Source: Magnetospirillum sp.
GTDB taxonomy: Bacteria; Pseudomonadota; Alphaproteobacteria; CACIAM-22H2
DNA length: 64,000 bases
Assembly: GCA_027532905.1 (NCBI GenBank)
Contig: JAPZUA010000001.1
Coordinates: 83,565 to 147,564, forward strand
Direction: 5' to 3'
This document shows positions 28,305-37,996 of this stretch, piece after piece. The notes under the pieces are model-generated. The model was given only the letters and a program-made list of their open reading frames with translations, was not told where the DNA came from and ran no database searches. The translations under genes were made by a program, and so were the position numbers. Positions within the stretch are counted from its first letter, which is position 1; each line of letters begins with the position of its first letter.

Positions 28305-29434
28305 CGACAACGACGACGGGGACGGCCAAAAAACCACGCGACATACGTCTCGACTTTTTCCGCGGTCTGTCGCTGGCGGCGATCTACGTCGCCCATGTGC
28401 CAGGCGACTGGCTCGCCCAGATCATCTGGGCGCGCTTCGGGCTTTCGGACGCCGCACACGTGTTCGTGTTCATCTCGGGCTATGCCGCGGCGATCGCCTT
28501 CGGCGGCACGTTCGTGCGCGACGGGTTCGCGGCCGGCGTCAAACGCATCGTCCGGCGCTGCGTGCAGCTCTATGGCGCGCATCTCGCCTTGTTCGTATGC
28601 GGGGCCGCGTTGTGCGCGGGTGCTGCAATGTTCGGCGTCGACTATGCGGCGTTCCTGGGAATTGGCGCGTTCTTCGCCGACCCGGCGGGCACGCTCGCCC
28701 TGCTCGTGCGCCTAGCCTACGTGCCCACGTATTTCGACATTCTGCCGCTCTACATAGTGGTGCTGGCCGCCGTCCCGCTCGCGATGGCCCTAGCGCGAAT
28801 CGATCCACGATGGGCGCTCGGCTTGTCGGCAAGCCTGTGGCTTGCGGTACAGATCTTCGAAATAAATTTCGAATCGAACGCGCCGGAGGGTCGCGGCTGG
28901 GGCTTCAACCCGATGGCCTGGCAGCTGCTGTTTTTCACAGGATATGCCGCCTCGCGCGGCTGGCTGCCGAAACTGCGGCGCAGCAACCTGCTGCTGGCGG
29001 CGTCGATCGTGTGGCTCGCATTGGGGGTGGGTGCTGTCTCGCCCATCGTCTACCAACACAATGCGATGCTGGGGCTGCTGCACGATTGGTTCTACGCGCA
29101 CGCCAACAAGCCCAATCTCGACATCCGCCAATACGCGCATTTCCTGGCGCTCGCGATCGTCGCCTTGCGCATCGTCGATGCGTGGCCGGGCTTGCTCGCA
29201 CACGCCTACGCGATGCCGTTCGCGACGATGGGCTGCCAGGCGTTGACGGTGTTTTTCACCGGCATGGTGCTCGCACACGCGGGCGGCATCGCTTTTGCGC
29301 TGATCGGTACAGGCCTTGTGGCGCAGATCGCGGTCAACGCGGTCGGGATCGGCGGCATGTACGCCGCCGCGCGCATCGCCGCGCGGCTCAAAGGCCGCGG
29401 GCGCGTTCCGGCAACCGCCACAGCGGTAGCTTAG
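28301..29434 (+). CDS. opgC: OpgC-family membrane acyltransferase
   Basis: A 377-aa polytopic membrane protein with about ten hydrophobic segments. The start RDIRLDFFRGLSLAAIYVAHVPG (from residue 13) and DAAHVFVFISGYAAAIAFGG match OpgC, which succinylates osmoregulated periplasmic glucans. No glucan synthase gene (opgGH) is in the window, so it may act on another glycan. It is translationally coupled to the DoxX-like gene and convergent with the ABC ATPase gene (4-base overlap). Confidence 0.82.
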   Translation: MTTTTTGTAKKPRDIRLDFFRGLSLAAIYVAHVPGDWLAQIIWARFGLSDAAHVFVFISGYAAAIAFGGTFVRDGFAAGVKRIVRRCVQLYGAHLALFVCGAALCAGAAMFGVDYAAFLGIGAFFADPAGTLALLVRLAYVPTYFDILPLYIVVLAAVPLAMALARIDPRWALGLSASLWLAVQIFEINFESNAPEGRGWGFNPMAWQLLFFTGYAASRGWLPKLRRSNLLLAASIVWLALGVGAVSPIVYQHNAMLGLLHDWFYAHANKPNLDIRQYAHFLALAIVALRIVDAWPGLLAHAYAMPFATMGCQALTVFFTGMVLAHAGGIAFALIGTGLVAQIAVNAVGIGGMYAAARIAARLKGRGRVPATATAVA

Positions 29435-30864
29435 AGCGCGGCGGACATCGGGCGCATATCGACGGGCGCGTCAACGCGGATGGCCTTCGCGGTCATACCG
29501 GCGGCAAGAGCGGCGTCATGGGTCACCAGCAACATCGCCAAGCGTCGATCCTCGACCACCTCGCGCAGTAGCACCATGACCTCCTGCTGGATGATCGGAT
29601 CGAGCCGCGACGTCGGCTCGTCGGCGAACAGGAAAATCGGATTCACGAGCAGCGCGCGCGCCAGCGCAATGCGTTGCAACTCGCCGCCGGACACCTGGTC
29701 GGGATAACGCGCGAGCAGGTCCGGACCGATACGCAGACGCGCCAAAACGCGCGACGGCGCATCGAGCGGCAGCCCGTGCAGCCGACAGACGTCCTCCAAG
29801 GCGACGCCGAGCGTCGATCGCACTGCAAATGCAGAAACCGGATCCTGGTAGAGCTTCTGGAAACGGTGCGCGCCGGCTCCGCTCGCGCGGAGAACGCGGC
29901 CGATCTGCGGCTTGAGCAGGCCGAGCAGCGCGTTGCCGAGGCTGGTTTTGCCGCAACCGCTGCGACCCGTCGCTGCAACGATCTCGCCCGGACAGACGGC
30001 AACGTCCAGCCCCTCGAACAAGCGTCTGCCGCCGCGTTCGACGGCGAGATTCTCGGCCTCGACGACCGGATTTTCGGCTGCGCGCGGCAGCGCCGGCGTC
30101 CATCCGGCCGGATCGGCTGCGAGCAGCCGTTTGGTGTAGGCATGGCGCGGTGCTGCGAGAAGTTCCGAAGTCGTGCCCTGTTCGACGATCTCCGCATCGA
30201 GCATGACCGCCATGTCGCCGCCGAGTCGCCGTGCAAAGGCAATATCGTGCGTGATGACGATCAACGCAGCGCCGGTCCGGGTCTGCGACATCAGCAAATC
30301 CGCAACGTCGTCGCGGCATTCGGCGTCGAGCCCTTTGGTTGGCTCGTCGGCGACCAGGAGCCGGGCGCCGCCGGCCAGTGCAACGGCGACGGCCGCGCGC
30401 TGCGCCATGCCACCGGAAAGCTGGAACGGATAGCGCTTACCGGCGGATCCAAGCCCAAGCGTTGCGAGCGCGCGATCGGCAAGCACGCCTGCCTCCCGCC
30501 AGGTCCGCCGGCCGACCAACGCATGGACCTCGGCGATCTGGTCTTCCACCCGCATCAGCGGATCGAGCGACGCCCAAGGTTCCTGCGGTAGCAGCGCGAT
30601 CATGCGGCCCCAATGGGCTCGGCGACGCTTCGGCTCGAGCGCACCGAAATTCGTACCGCCGATCGCGATGCGGCCGCGCCATTCAAGCTCGGGCGGCAGC
30701 GTGCCCATGATCGCGTGCGCAAGCAGCGACTTTCCCGAGCCGCTCTCGCCGAGAATCACAAGGATTCCGCCGGCACGCAGCGACAGGCATGCGTTGCGGA
30801 CGAGATGCCGACCATCGGCCGAAACGAATAGACCATCGACCTCGAGGGCTGGTGCGGCACTCAT
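29431..30864 (-). CDS. Fused double ABC ATPase (peptide/nickel type)
   Basis: One 477-aa polypeptide contains two complete nucleotide-binding domains. The first (about residues 7-235) has GESGSGKS, LLPQEP, LSGGMAQR, LLVADEPTKGLD and ITHD. The second (about 260-470) has GRSGCGKTS, LYQDP, VSGGELQR, LFADEPTSRLD and VTHD. It corresponds to DppD plus DppF fused, energising the two permeases upstream. Neither half has the C-terminal Cys-containing FHPRCP extension of typical oligopeptide ATPases. It overlaps the preceding permease by 4 bases. Confidence 0.9.
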   Translation of the reverse strand: MSAAPALEVDGLFVSADGRHLVRNACLSLRAGGILVILGESGSGKSLLAHAIMGTLPPELEWRGRIAIGGTNFGALEPKRRRAHWGRMIALLPQEPWASLDPLMRVEDQIAEVHALVGRRTWREAGVLADRALATLGLGSAGKRYPFQLSGGMAQRAAVAVALAGGARLLVADEPTKGLDAECRDDVADLLMSQTRTGAALIVITHDIAFARRLGGDMAVMLDAEIVEQGTTSELLAAPRHAYTKRLLAADPAGWTPALPRAAENPVVEAENLAVERGGRRLFEGLDVAVCPGEIVAATGRSGCGKTSLGNALLGLLKPQIGRVLRASGAGAHRFQKLYQDPVSAFAVRSTLGVALEDVCRLHGLPLDAPSRVLARLRIGPDLLARYPDQVSGGELQRIALARALLVNPIFLFADEPTSRLDPIIQQEVMVLLREVVEDRRLAMLLVTHDAALAAGMTAKAIRVDAPVDMRPMSAAL

Positions 30865-31649
30865 TTCGGATCGCGCCCAGCGAGCAGCTGCAATCCCAGC
30901 ACCGTCACGAACAGCAGCCCTGCCGGTGCCAGTAATTGCACCGGCGCCTCGTCGTAGTACGGCAGAAGTTCGGTCATCATGTTTCCCCATTCCGGGGTTG
31001 GCGGCCGCAGGCCGACGCCGATGAAGCTCAGCGTCGATACCGCGACCACGGACGCGCCGAAGCCAAACGCGAACAGAGCGCCCAAGGCCGGCAGCAAGTC
31101 GGGCAAAAGATGGCGCTTCACAACGTGAAAATCGCCGAAGCCGAGCAGGCGCGCTGCTTCGACGTCCGGTGCGGTCAGCCGCGAGCGGGCAAGCGTTCGC
31201 ACAACGCGGAAAAACTCGACCCAGAGGGCTAGCGAAATTCCGAGATAGAGCGGCCAAAAAGCGCCGGGCGCAAAGGCAGCCAAGATGAGAACGAGCAGCA
31301 GACCCGGCAGCGCCATCGTCGCGTCGCACAATGCACCGGCTGCACGGTCGACGAGGCCGCCGCGCAAGGCCGCGATCAGGCCGAGCGCTGTGCCGAAGAT
31401 CGCAGCACTCGCCGCACTGGCAGCGCCGAAGGAAATGGACAGGCGTGCGGCATGCGCGAGACGCGCCAGCACGCTGCGCCCGAGATGGTCAGTGCCGAGC
31501 AGGTCGGTACCCGACGGCGGGCGCAACGATGCGCGCAGATTTTGTCGCAAAGGATCGGCGTCGATGAGCCACGGCCCAAGCAGGGCCAGAAGCACGACGG
31601 CGCCGACACAGGCAACGCCAATAGCCCGACGCGCGTTGCTGCGGCTCAT
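30861..31649 (-). CDS. ABC permease, DppC/NikC-like
   Basis: A 262-aa permease with about six membrane segments. The N-terminal LLGTDHLGRSVLARLAHAAR is the OppC-type signature. The EAARLLGFGDFHVVKRHLLPD region is the EAA coupling loop contacting the ATPase. It is shorter than most DppC proteins, mainly at the N-terminus. It overlaps both neighbours by 4 bases within the four-gene importer operon. Confidence 0.88.
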   Translation of the reverse strand: MSRSNARRAIGVACVGAVVLLALLGPWLIDADPLRQNLRASLRPPSGTDLLGTDHLGRSVLARLAHAARLSISFGAASAASAAIFGTALGLIAALRGGLVDRAAGALCDATMALPGLLLVLILAAFAPGAFWPLYLGISLALWVEFFRVVRTLARSRLTAPDVEAARLLGFGDFHVVKRHLLPDLLPALGALFAFGFGASVVAVSTLSFIGVGLRPPTPEWGNMMTELLPYYDEAPVQLLAPAGLLFVTVLGLQLLAGRDPK

Positions 31650-32590
31650 GCGTGCCGCACCCGCGGATCGATCGCGCGACAGGCGAAATCGACGCCGGCA
31701 TTGAGAAGTACAAAGAGCAAACCCATGGCAAGTGCCGTACCCTGCAGCATCGGAATGTCGCGCGAAATCACCGCATGCACGAGCGCGTGGCCGATGCCAG
31801 GCCAGGCAAACAGCGATTCGACCACGACGACGCCTTCCACAAGATAGACGAGCTGGACGCCGAGATACGCGACGACCGGCGCCGCTGCATTGCGGACCGC
31901 ATGGCGACGCACGACGTCGAACTCGTCGAGCCCCTTCGTGCGCGCAAAAGCGATCTGGCTCGACCGCAGTGCCGCAAGCGTCGCATGGCGGGACACGATG
32001 CTCGACGTTGCGGCAAGGCCTAGCGCGAGCGTTGCGGTGGGCAGCAGCCAAGATTGCGGCTGGTCGTATCCGGCCGCCGGCACGATCGCCAGCCACGACG
32101 CAAACACCACCATCAAGGCAATGCCGACGGCGAACGAAGGCAGTGCGCGCAGCGCTGCGGCAGCCGCCGTGCCGACCGCGTCGGAAGGCTTGCCTGCGCG
32201 CACCGCAAAGACCACGCCCAATGGCGGGCCGACCAGTGCGGTCAGCGCCAGAGCCGCCAAGGACAGGCCGATCGTCGCACCGAGCTGGTGGACCAGCTCC
32301 TCGAATACGGATTCGCCGCTGACAAGCGAGACGCCAAGATCGAGCCGCGCGATGTCGAACAGCCAAGCACCCAGACGCGCCCATGCCGGGCGATCGAGGC
32401 CAAGCTCGGCGCGCACCGCATCGGCCGCGATGCCGTTGACCATGTCTTCGCCGTAACGCGCAGCTGCGATCCGGAATGCCTGGTCGCCGGGCAGGGCTTC
32501 GGCGAGCAGAAAACACAGAATTCCGACGAGCAGGGCGACGCCGACCGCTTGCAGAAGGCGGCCGGCCAGTGCGCGGCCTACTCCGCCCAT
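31646..32590 (-). CDS. ABC permease, DppB/NikB-like
   Basis: The 314-aa product has about six membrane segments and the DppB-type order: an N-terminal helix (LLQAVGVALLVGILCFLLAE), a periplasmic segment, then the EAA loop ARTKGLDEFDVVRRHAVRNA and EGVVVVESLFAWPGIGHALV. I start at ATG 32588-32590, which overlaps the binding-protein gene by 13 bases. Upstream in-frame codons look like shadow coding. It forms the translocation pore with the DppC-like permease. Confidence 0.88.
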   Translation of the reverse strand: MGGVGRALAGRLLQAVGVALLVGILCFLLAEALPGDQAFRIAAARYGEDMVNGIAADAVRAELGLDRPAWARLGAWLFDIARLDLGVSLVSGESVFEELVHQLGATIGLSLAALALTALVGPPLGVVFAVRAGKPSDAVGTAAAAALRALPSFAVGIALMVVFASWLAIVPAAGYDQPQSWLLPTATLALGLAATSSIVSRHATLAALRSSQIAFARTKGLDEFDVVRRHAVRNAAAPVVAYLGVQLVYLVEGVVVVESLFAWPGIGHALVHAVISRDIPMLQGTALAMGLLFVLLNAGVDFACRAIDPRVRHA

Positions 32591-34122
32591 CGCATCGCGT
32601 CCAATCGATAGGAAAGCTCGAACGGATCGACGGACACGTTCTGGAGCCGCCGATTGGCCGCGACGCCGTAGTCGAACCACGCGACCGGAACGACGGGCAT
32701 CTCGGCATGCAGAATGCGCGCGGCCGCAGCGCGCAGGCGCGCGCGTTCCGCCGGATCGTTGGTCGAGCCCAGCGTGTCGAGTGTGCGCGCAAGATCGGCA
32801 CTCGACCAGTTCATCGCCCCCCAATCGCCGCCCTGCGGGCCGTAGTCCTGGAGCATCGTTCCGATCGGATCAGGGACGAGCGAAAAATTCCGCGCGAATA
32901 GGGCCATCTCAAGCGTTCCGTCGCGATGGCCGGCAGGTATCTCGCCGCTGTTGACGATCGCAACGCGCAGGTCGATCCCGATCTCGCGCAGCTGCGCCTG
33001 GATGGCCGCTGCCATCGGCGGCTGCTCCGGCCGATCGGAGAAGGTCCGCAAGGTCACCCGGAACGGGCGCCCGTCTTTTTCGACGATGCCGTTTTGGCCC
33101 GGCTTCCAGCCTGCTTCGGCAAGCAATACCCGCGCGCGCGCCGCGTCATGGGTCAAGGCGGGCAGGTTCGGCACGTGCCATTCGGAGAGGCTTGGCGGGA
33201 AAAGCTGGGTCGCCTGCGACTCCGGGCTACGCAGCAGAGAGACTGCGATTCCCTCGCGATCGAGCGCGAAGCCGATGGCCTGCCGCACGCGCCGGTCTTC
33301 GAAGAACGGCGACCCCGCGTTGAGCTTCAGCAGCCGCGTCCGCGGGATCGGCATAACCGTCACCGCCAAGCGCTGGTTTCGGCGCAGGCGATCCACCGCT
33401 TCGGGCGGCAGCACATAAACAAGATCGGCCTGCCCGCTTTCCGCCATCGCCGTTCGCGTTTCGCCGCGCGTGACCGCAAGATAGGAGGCGCGCGCGATCG
33501 CTGGCGGCCGACCGGCCCACCCCTCAAATCTCGCAATCTCGACCTTCAGCGGCGGCTCAACGAGCGTGGCGCGGTAGGGACCGGTGCCGACGATGCGGAT
33601 CACCGCACCCGCCTCGCTGTAAGCGCTTGGCGCAAGCACAATGGTGCTAGAATGCGCGAGGAAGGCAGGCAATGCACCGAACGGTCGGGTCGTGCGAATC
33701 GAAACGAGGCCATCGGCCGCTGCGATCGCGGCAATCGGCGCATTGGCCAGCATCCCGCCGGTCAAGGACTGGGCCCGCTGCAGCGCGCGCGCGACCGCCT
33801 CGGCATTGGCTGGGGTTCCGTCGTGGAACAATGCGTTGGGGCGAAGGCGAAAGCGCCAATCGAGCCCGTCCGGCGATACGGTCCAACTTTCGGCAAGGCT
33901 CGGCACGGGATTGCCGCCATTATCGGCGCCGACCAGGGTCTCGGCGATCTGCAAACGCGTGAATATGTAGCCCGAGCGAGCGGGGTCTAGTCCCGTGATC
34001 TCCCACGGCGACACGATCCGCAGCATTCGGGCGTCGTCGGCCGCAGCAGGCGTCGCTGCAGACAACGACCATGCGCCGACTGCCGCCGCCAAGAGGGCGC
34101 AGAACAACTTCCGAAATTGCAT
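32578..34122 (-). CDS. ABC substrate-binding protein, family 5 (DppA/NikA-like)
   Basis: A 514-aa protein with a signal peptide (MQFRKLFCALLAAAVGAWSL, cut near AAADD). It has the family-5 pattern: ITGLDPARSGYIFTRLQIAETLV, LAESWTVSPDGLDWRFRLRP, and VRQAIGFALDREGIA. The lack of a Cys at the cut argues against a lipoprotein. The overall look is nearer the NikA/CntA metal or metallophore binders than classical DppA, but this is a weak judgement. It leads a four-gene operon and starts 22 bases from a large nested palindrome that probably controls it. Confidence 0.87.
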   Translation of the reverse strand: MQFRKLFCALLAAAVGAWSLSAATPAAADDARMLRIVSPWEITGLDPARSGYIFTRLQIAETLVGADNGGNPVPSLAESWTVSPDGLDWRFRLRPNALFHDGTPANAEAVARALQRAQSLTGGMLANAPIAAIAAADGLVSIRTTRPFGALPAFLAHSSTIVLAPSAYSEAGAVIRIVGTGPYRATLVEPPLKVEIARFEGWAGRPPAIARASYLAVTRGETRTAMAESGQADLVYVLPPEAVDRLRRNQRLAVTVMPIPRTRLLKLNAGSPFFEDRRVRQAIGFALDREGIAVSLLRSPESQATQLFPPSLSEWHVPNLPALTHDAARARVLLAEAGWKPGQNGIVEKDGRPFRVTLRTFSDRPEQPPMAAAIQAQLREIGIDLRVAIVNSGEIPAGHRDGTLEMALFARNFSLVPDPIGTMLQDYGPQGGDWGAMNWSSADLARTLDTLGSTNDPAERARLRAAAARILHAEMPVVPVAWFDYGVAANRRLQNVSVDPFELSYRLDAMRWAE

Positions 34123-34144
34123 TGGATTTTCCCCGCCGATGCTG

Positions 34145-34195
34145 TCGATTTGACAAGTCTGAAATAGTATAACATTTCAGCTCTTGTCAAATCGA
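34145..34195. promoter_or_regulatory. 51-bp nested palindrome, candidate operator of the ABC operon
   Basis: Outer arms of 13 bp, TCGATTTGACAAG (34145-34157) and CTTGTCAAATCGA (34183-34195), are perfect. Inner arms of 7 bp, CTGAAAT (34159-34165) and ATTTCAG (34174-34180), are nearly concentric with them. The site is AT-rich in a GC-rich genome, has no T-tract, and overlaps the promoter. It looks like a repressor-binding site, perhaps two nested ones. On the minus strand GAAATGTTATA equals the left half of the gammaproteobacterial Zur box as I remember it. Confidence 0.65.
34166..34190 (-). promoter_or_regulatory. Promoter of the ABC importer operon inside the palindrome
   Basis: On the minus strand an extended -10, TG-T-TATACT, lies at 34166-34174. 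TTGACA at 34185-34190 is only 13 bases upstream, too close for a normal -35, so recognition may rest on the extended -10. A TATTTC at 34161-34166 gives 18-base spacing as an alternative. The predicted leader is about 37 bases, and GGGGAAAA precedes the ATG. Confidence 0.45.
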
Positions 34196-34256
34196 AATGC
34201 AAGTGCGGGCGCGCGCCGTCATCGGCAGCGCCCGCATCGGCAGCGGCGGCGGCGGC

Positions 34257-35027
<771 letters not shown>

Positions 35028-36014
35028 TCAGGCGCGCGCGGCTGGTGCGTCGTCGCGGCGGTAGTTTTCGATCATTTCGTCGATCGAGGCGTCGGCCGCA
35101 AAGCCCATCGCCACGGCGCGCTTGGCCGCCATGCGCGCAGGCCAACCGGCGACGATCTTGGCGATCGCCGGATCGTGTTTCCAGTCGATCAGCGCGTAGG
35201 CCGCTTCGCCCGCTGCACGGCGCAGGCCTTCGGCCATCTCGCGCACCGTGATGTCGAGCGAGGGCAGCAGCAGCGTGCGGTTCCAGCCCCAATCGGCGTC
35301 GGCAAGATCGTGCGCGCGGATAAATGCGTCGATGCAGCGGCGCGGGCTCAAAAGCGGCATCCAGGTTTCGGGATCGACCGGGCACACGGCGCGTTCGCCC
35401 GCAAGCGGCTCGCGCAGGATCGACGACGCAAAGGTCGAGGCCGCAAGATTGGGCTTGCCCGGCCGCACGACGATGGTCGGCAGGCGCAGGCTGCGCCCAT
35501 CCACATAGCCTTTGCGCGCATAGTCGGCGACCAGCAATTCGCCGATCGCCTTCTGCGTGCCGTAGGAGGTCTGCGGCGTGATGCGGAAATCGTCCGGGAT
35601 AACCGGCGGCAGCCCGCCGCCGTAGCAGGCGAGCGACGAGGCGAAGACGAGTTTGATCGGCTGCTTCAGGCGGCGCGCCGCTTCCAGCACTTCGCGCGTG
35701 CCGTCGAGATTGACGCGGTAGCCCAAATCGAAATCGCGCTCGGCGCCCGAACTCACCACGCCAGCCAGGTGGAAGATCGCACCCGTATCGGGGGCGATCA
35801 GCCTGTCGATGGTGGCCGGATCGTCGACGTCGCCCAACTGCACGTCGATGCGCGGATCGGCCGGGATGCCGGGGGCTTCGGCGATGTCGAACAGCACGAT
35901 CTTGGAGATTTCGCGCGGCTTGCCGCTGCGGTCGACGAGCGTGCCGCGTTTCAGCAATTCGCCCGCAAGCTTTTTGCCGAGCATGCCCGTGCCGCCCGTG
36001 ATGACTACGCGCAT
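35028..36014 (-). CDS. denD: NAD-dependent epimerase/dehydrogenase, D-erythronate dehydrogenase-like
   Basis: The 328-aa extended-SDR protein has MRVVITGGTGMLGKKLAGEL (residues 1-20), FASSLACYGG and the catalytic SYGTQKAIGE. LRLPTIVVRPGKPNLAAS and WMPLLSPRRCIDAF are typical of the DenD group, which oxidises D-erythronate at C2. Start ATG 36012-36014 was chosen because the Rossmann motif begins at once. The genes around it handle hydroxy and keto acids, supporting a tetronate or related acid pathway. Confidence 0.75.
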   Translation of the reverse strand: MRVVITGGTGMLGKKLAGELLKRGTLVDRSGKPREISKIVLFDIAEAPGIPADPRIDVQLGDVDDPATIDRLIAPDTGAIFHLAGVVSSGAERDFDLGYRVNLDGTREVLEAARRLKQPIKLVFASSLACYGGGLPPVIPDDFRITPQTSYGTQKAIGELLVADYARKGYVDGRSLRLPTIVVRPGKPNLAASTFASSILREPLAGERAVCPVDPETWMPLLSPRRCIDAFIRAHDLADADWGWNRTLLLPSLDITVREMAEGLRRAAGEAAYALIDWKHDPAIAKIVAGWPARMAAKRAVAMGFAADASIDEMIENYRRDDAPAARA

Positions 36015-36039
36015 CGTCGATCCCCCCCCCTCGTTTTTA

Positions 36040-37086
36040 TCAATGGCCGTTTTTGGCGTTTTCGTCCGGCGGCAAAGCGCCTTGCGCAAACAAATGCCGA
36101 TTCACGCAATTGCGCAATCGATTTTCCTTGAGATAGTCGCGGATCGTCGCCGCCGCCTTGTAGCGCAGATCGCGCCAGCTCTCGGGGCTGTAGAAGGCGG
36201 CATGCGGGCTCAAGATCAATCGCCCCGCGAGCCACGACGGCGGCAGCCGATAGGCTGCGACCAGCGGATCGTCGGGATCGGGCGGTTCTTGCGGCAATAC
36301 GTCGAGCCCTGCCCCGCCGACCTGGCCCTTCTCGATCGCGGCCAGCAAGGCGGTCGTATCGACGATGGGCCCGCGCGCGGTGTTGACGACGATCGTCCCC
36401 GGCTTCAGGCGCTCGAACGCGCCGTGGCCGAATAGGCCGTGCGTGTCGCTGGTCAAAGGGCAATGGATCGACACGATGTCGGTTTCGGCCAGCATCTCGA
36501 ACAAAGTTTCGAAGCGGCGATAGGGCAACGCGGCGGCGCTTGCGTCGCGCAGCAGCGGATCGTGGTAGACCACATCAAAGCCGAAGGCGGCAGCACGCGA
36601 TGCAGCCGCACGCCCGATGCGCCCCATGCCGACGATGCCGAAGACCTGGCCGCTCAAGCGGCGCATCAAGGGGGGTGCATCCCAGCGCCAGCCCGCCTGC
36701 GGATCTAGGCTCAGCATCTCGGCGTAGGTGCCAAGCCCGCGCCGCAGCGACAGCACCATGGCAAGCGCATGGTTCGCGACTTCTTCGGTGCCGTAGTCGG
36801 GCGTATTGCACACGACGATGCCGCGCTCGGCGCAGGCTTCGAGATCGACGCGGTCGAAGCCCACGCCGTGGCGCACGACGATGCGCGAGCGCACGAGCTT
36901 GTCGGCGACGGCGCGGTCGATCGGCATGTCCTGCCACAGCAGCACGCCGTCGGCGCGCGCCCACGAACTGTCGGGGATCTGCAAGGGATCGCGCGCGCGA
37001 TGCACGAAGAATTCGGCGTCGGGCAGCGCTTGCGCCTCGATGTCGGGCAAGCCCGGATATTGCGCATCGGGGATGAGGATGCGCAT
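36040..37086 (-). CDS. D-isomer-specific 2-hydroxyacid dehydrogenase
   Basis: The 348-aa protein has the NAD-binding VFGIVGMGRIGRAAASRAAAFG (about residues 146-167) and the catalytic set Arg in NTARGP, Glu in DVLPQEPP and His in LSPHAAFYS. It belongs to the phosphoglycerate/glyoxylate/CtBP-like dehydrogenases. The reaction would interconvert a 2-hydroxy and a 2-keto acid with NAD(P)H. It sits between dgoK (8 bases) and the denD-like gene (25 bases) in the same operon. Confidence 0.88.
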   Translation of the reverse strand: MRILIPDAQYPGLPDIEAQALPDAEFFVHRARDPLQIPDSSWARADGVLLWQDMPIDRAVADKLVRSRIVVRHGVGFDRVDLEACAERGIVVCNTPDYGTEEVANHALAMVLSLRRGLGTYAEMLSLDPQAGWRWDAPPLMRRLSGQVFGIVGMGRIGRAAASRAAAFGFDVVYHDPLLRDASAAALPYRRFETLFEMLAETDIVSIHCPLTSDTHGLFGHGAFERLKPGTIVVNTARGPIVDTTALLAAIEKGQVGGAGLDVLPQEPPDPDDPLVAAYRLPPSWLAGRLILSPHAAFYSPESWRDLRYKAAATIRDYLKENRLRNCVNRHLFAQGALPPDENAKNGH

Positions 37087-37094
37087 CGCGTGCG

Positions 37095-37985
37095 TCAGCC
37101 GAACAAACCGGCTTCACGCGCGACGCGGGCGAGGCCCGCTGCCGCCGCATCGTCGCCTACCACGGTTGCTGCCGTGATGCCGGCCACATTGAGCGCGATC
37201 GCGTAATGCTGCGCCAGCGGCATGCTGCCGATCACGGTCACGCTTGCGGGTGCAAACTGCGCTTTGGCGGCGGCGATTTCTTCGCCGATCAAAACGCCCG
37301 ACAGGAAGCTTGGTGCTGCGTCGCGCCCCAGCCCTTCGAGCAGGCCTGCCGTGCGCACGGTGAAGAGATGGTGCAGCAGCCCGCCCGGCGCTTGCGCACG
37401 CACAAGACCGCGCGCGAAGGCGGCCGCGTCGTGCGGCGCTTCGTTCATCAAACGGCCGAGGATCGAATGGCGGCGCATGACGGCGAATACTTCGCCGGTC
37501 ATGAAAGTGGCGAAGCGCACGACCTTGCCGCCCGCAATGACGGCCCATTTGGAATGGGTGCCAGGCAGGCAAACGACGCCGTCTGCGATCCCACTGCCGA
37601 AAATCTGCGTCTCTTCGCCGCGCATCACGTCGGGGCCGGCCGGCCCCACGCCGTGCAGGCCCGGCACGATGAAAATGCGCCGATGCGGATCGGGCACGGG
37701 TGCGAGCTTGCCCGCGAAGTCGGCGGGGGATGCCGGGATCGGCAGATAGGGTGCCTCGACCCAGCCTTGCGCCGAGCCGATCATGCCGGACATCAGCGCG
37801 GGCGGAGCACCCGGTGCGTCGATCCAGTCGCCCGCCAACTTGGTGAGCGCTGCCGAAAAATCGCCGTTGCGCACCGCAAGGATTCCGGGGCCGTCGGTTC
37901 GGCGTTCGAGCACAGCGCCGCTGTCGTCGATGCGGTAAGCGCGGCAGTTGCTGGTACCCCAGTCGATTCCGACAAACGCAGCCAT
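37095..37985 (-). CDS. dgoK: 2-Dehydro-3-deoxygalactonokinase
   Basis: A 296-aa protein starting MAAFVGIDWGTSNCRAYRID, with LMSGMIGSAQGWVEAPYLP and CLPGTHSKWAVI. This is the DgoK pattern: an actin-fold kinase phosphorylating 2-dehydro-3-deoxy-D-galactonate at C6. The partner aldolase dgoA is not in the window, so the phosphorylated product must be split by an enzyme encoded elsewhere. It lies in the aminotransferase-to-SDR operon. Confidence 0.87.
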   Translation of the reverse strand: MAAFVGIDWGTSNCRAYRIDDSGAVLERRTDGPGILAVRNGDFSAALTKLAGDWIDAPGAPPALMSGMIGSAQGWVEAPYLPIPASPADFAGKLAPVPDPHRRIFIVPGLHGVGPAGPDVMRGEETQIFGSGIADGVVCLPGTHSKWAVIAGGKVVRFATFMTGEVFAVMRRHSILGRLMNEAPHDAAAFARGLVRAQAPGGLLHHLFTVRTAGLLEGLGRDAAPSFLSGVLIGEEIAAAKAQFAPASVTVIGSMPLAQHYAIALNVAGITAATVVGDDAAAAGLARVAREAGLFG

Positions 37986-37996
37986 CGCCGTTTCCC

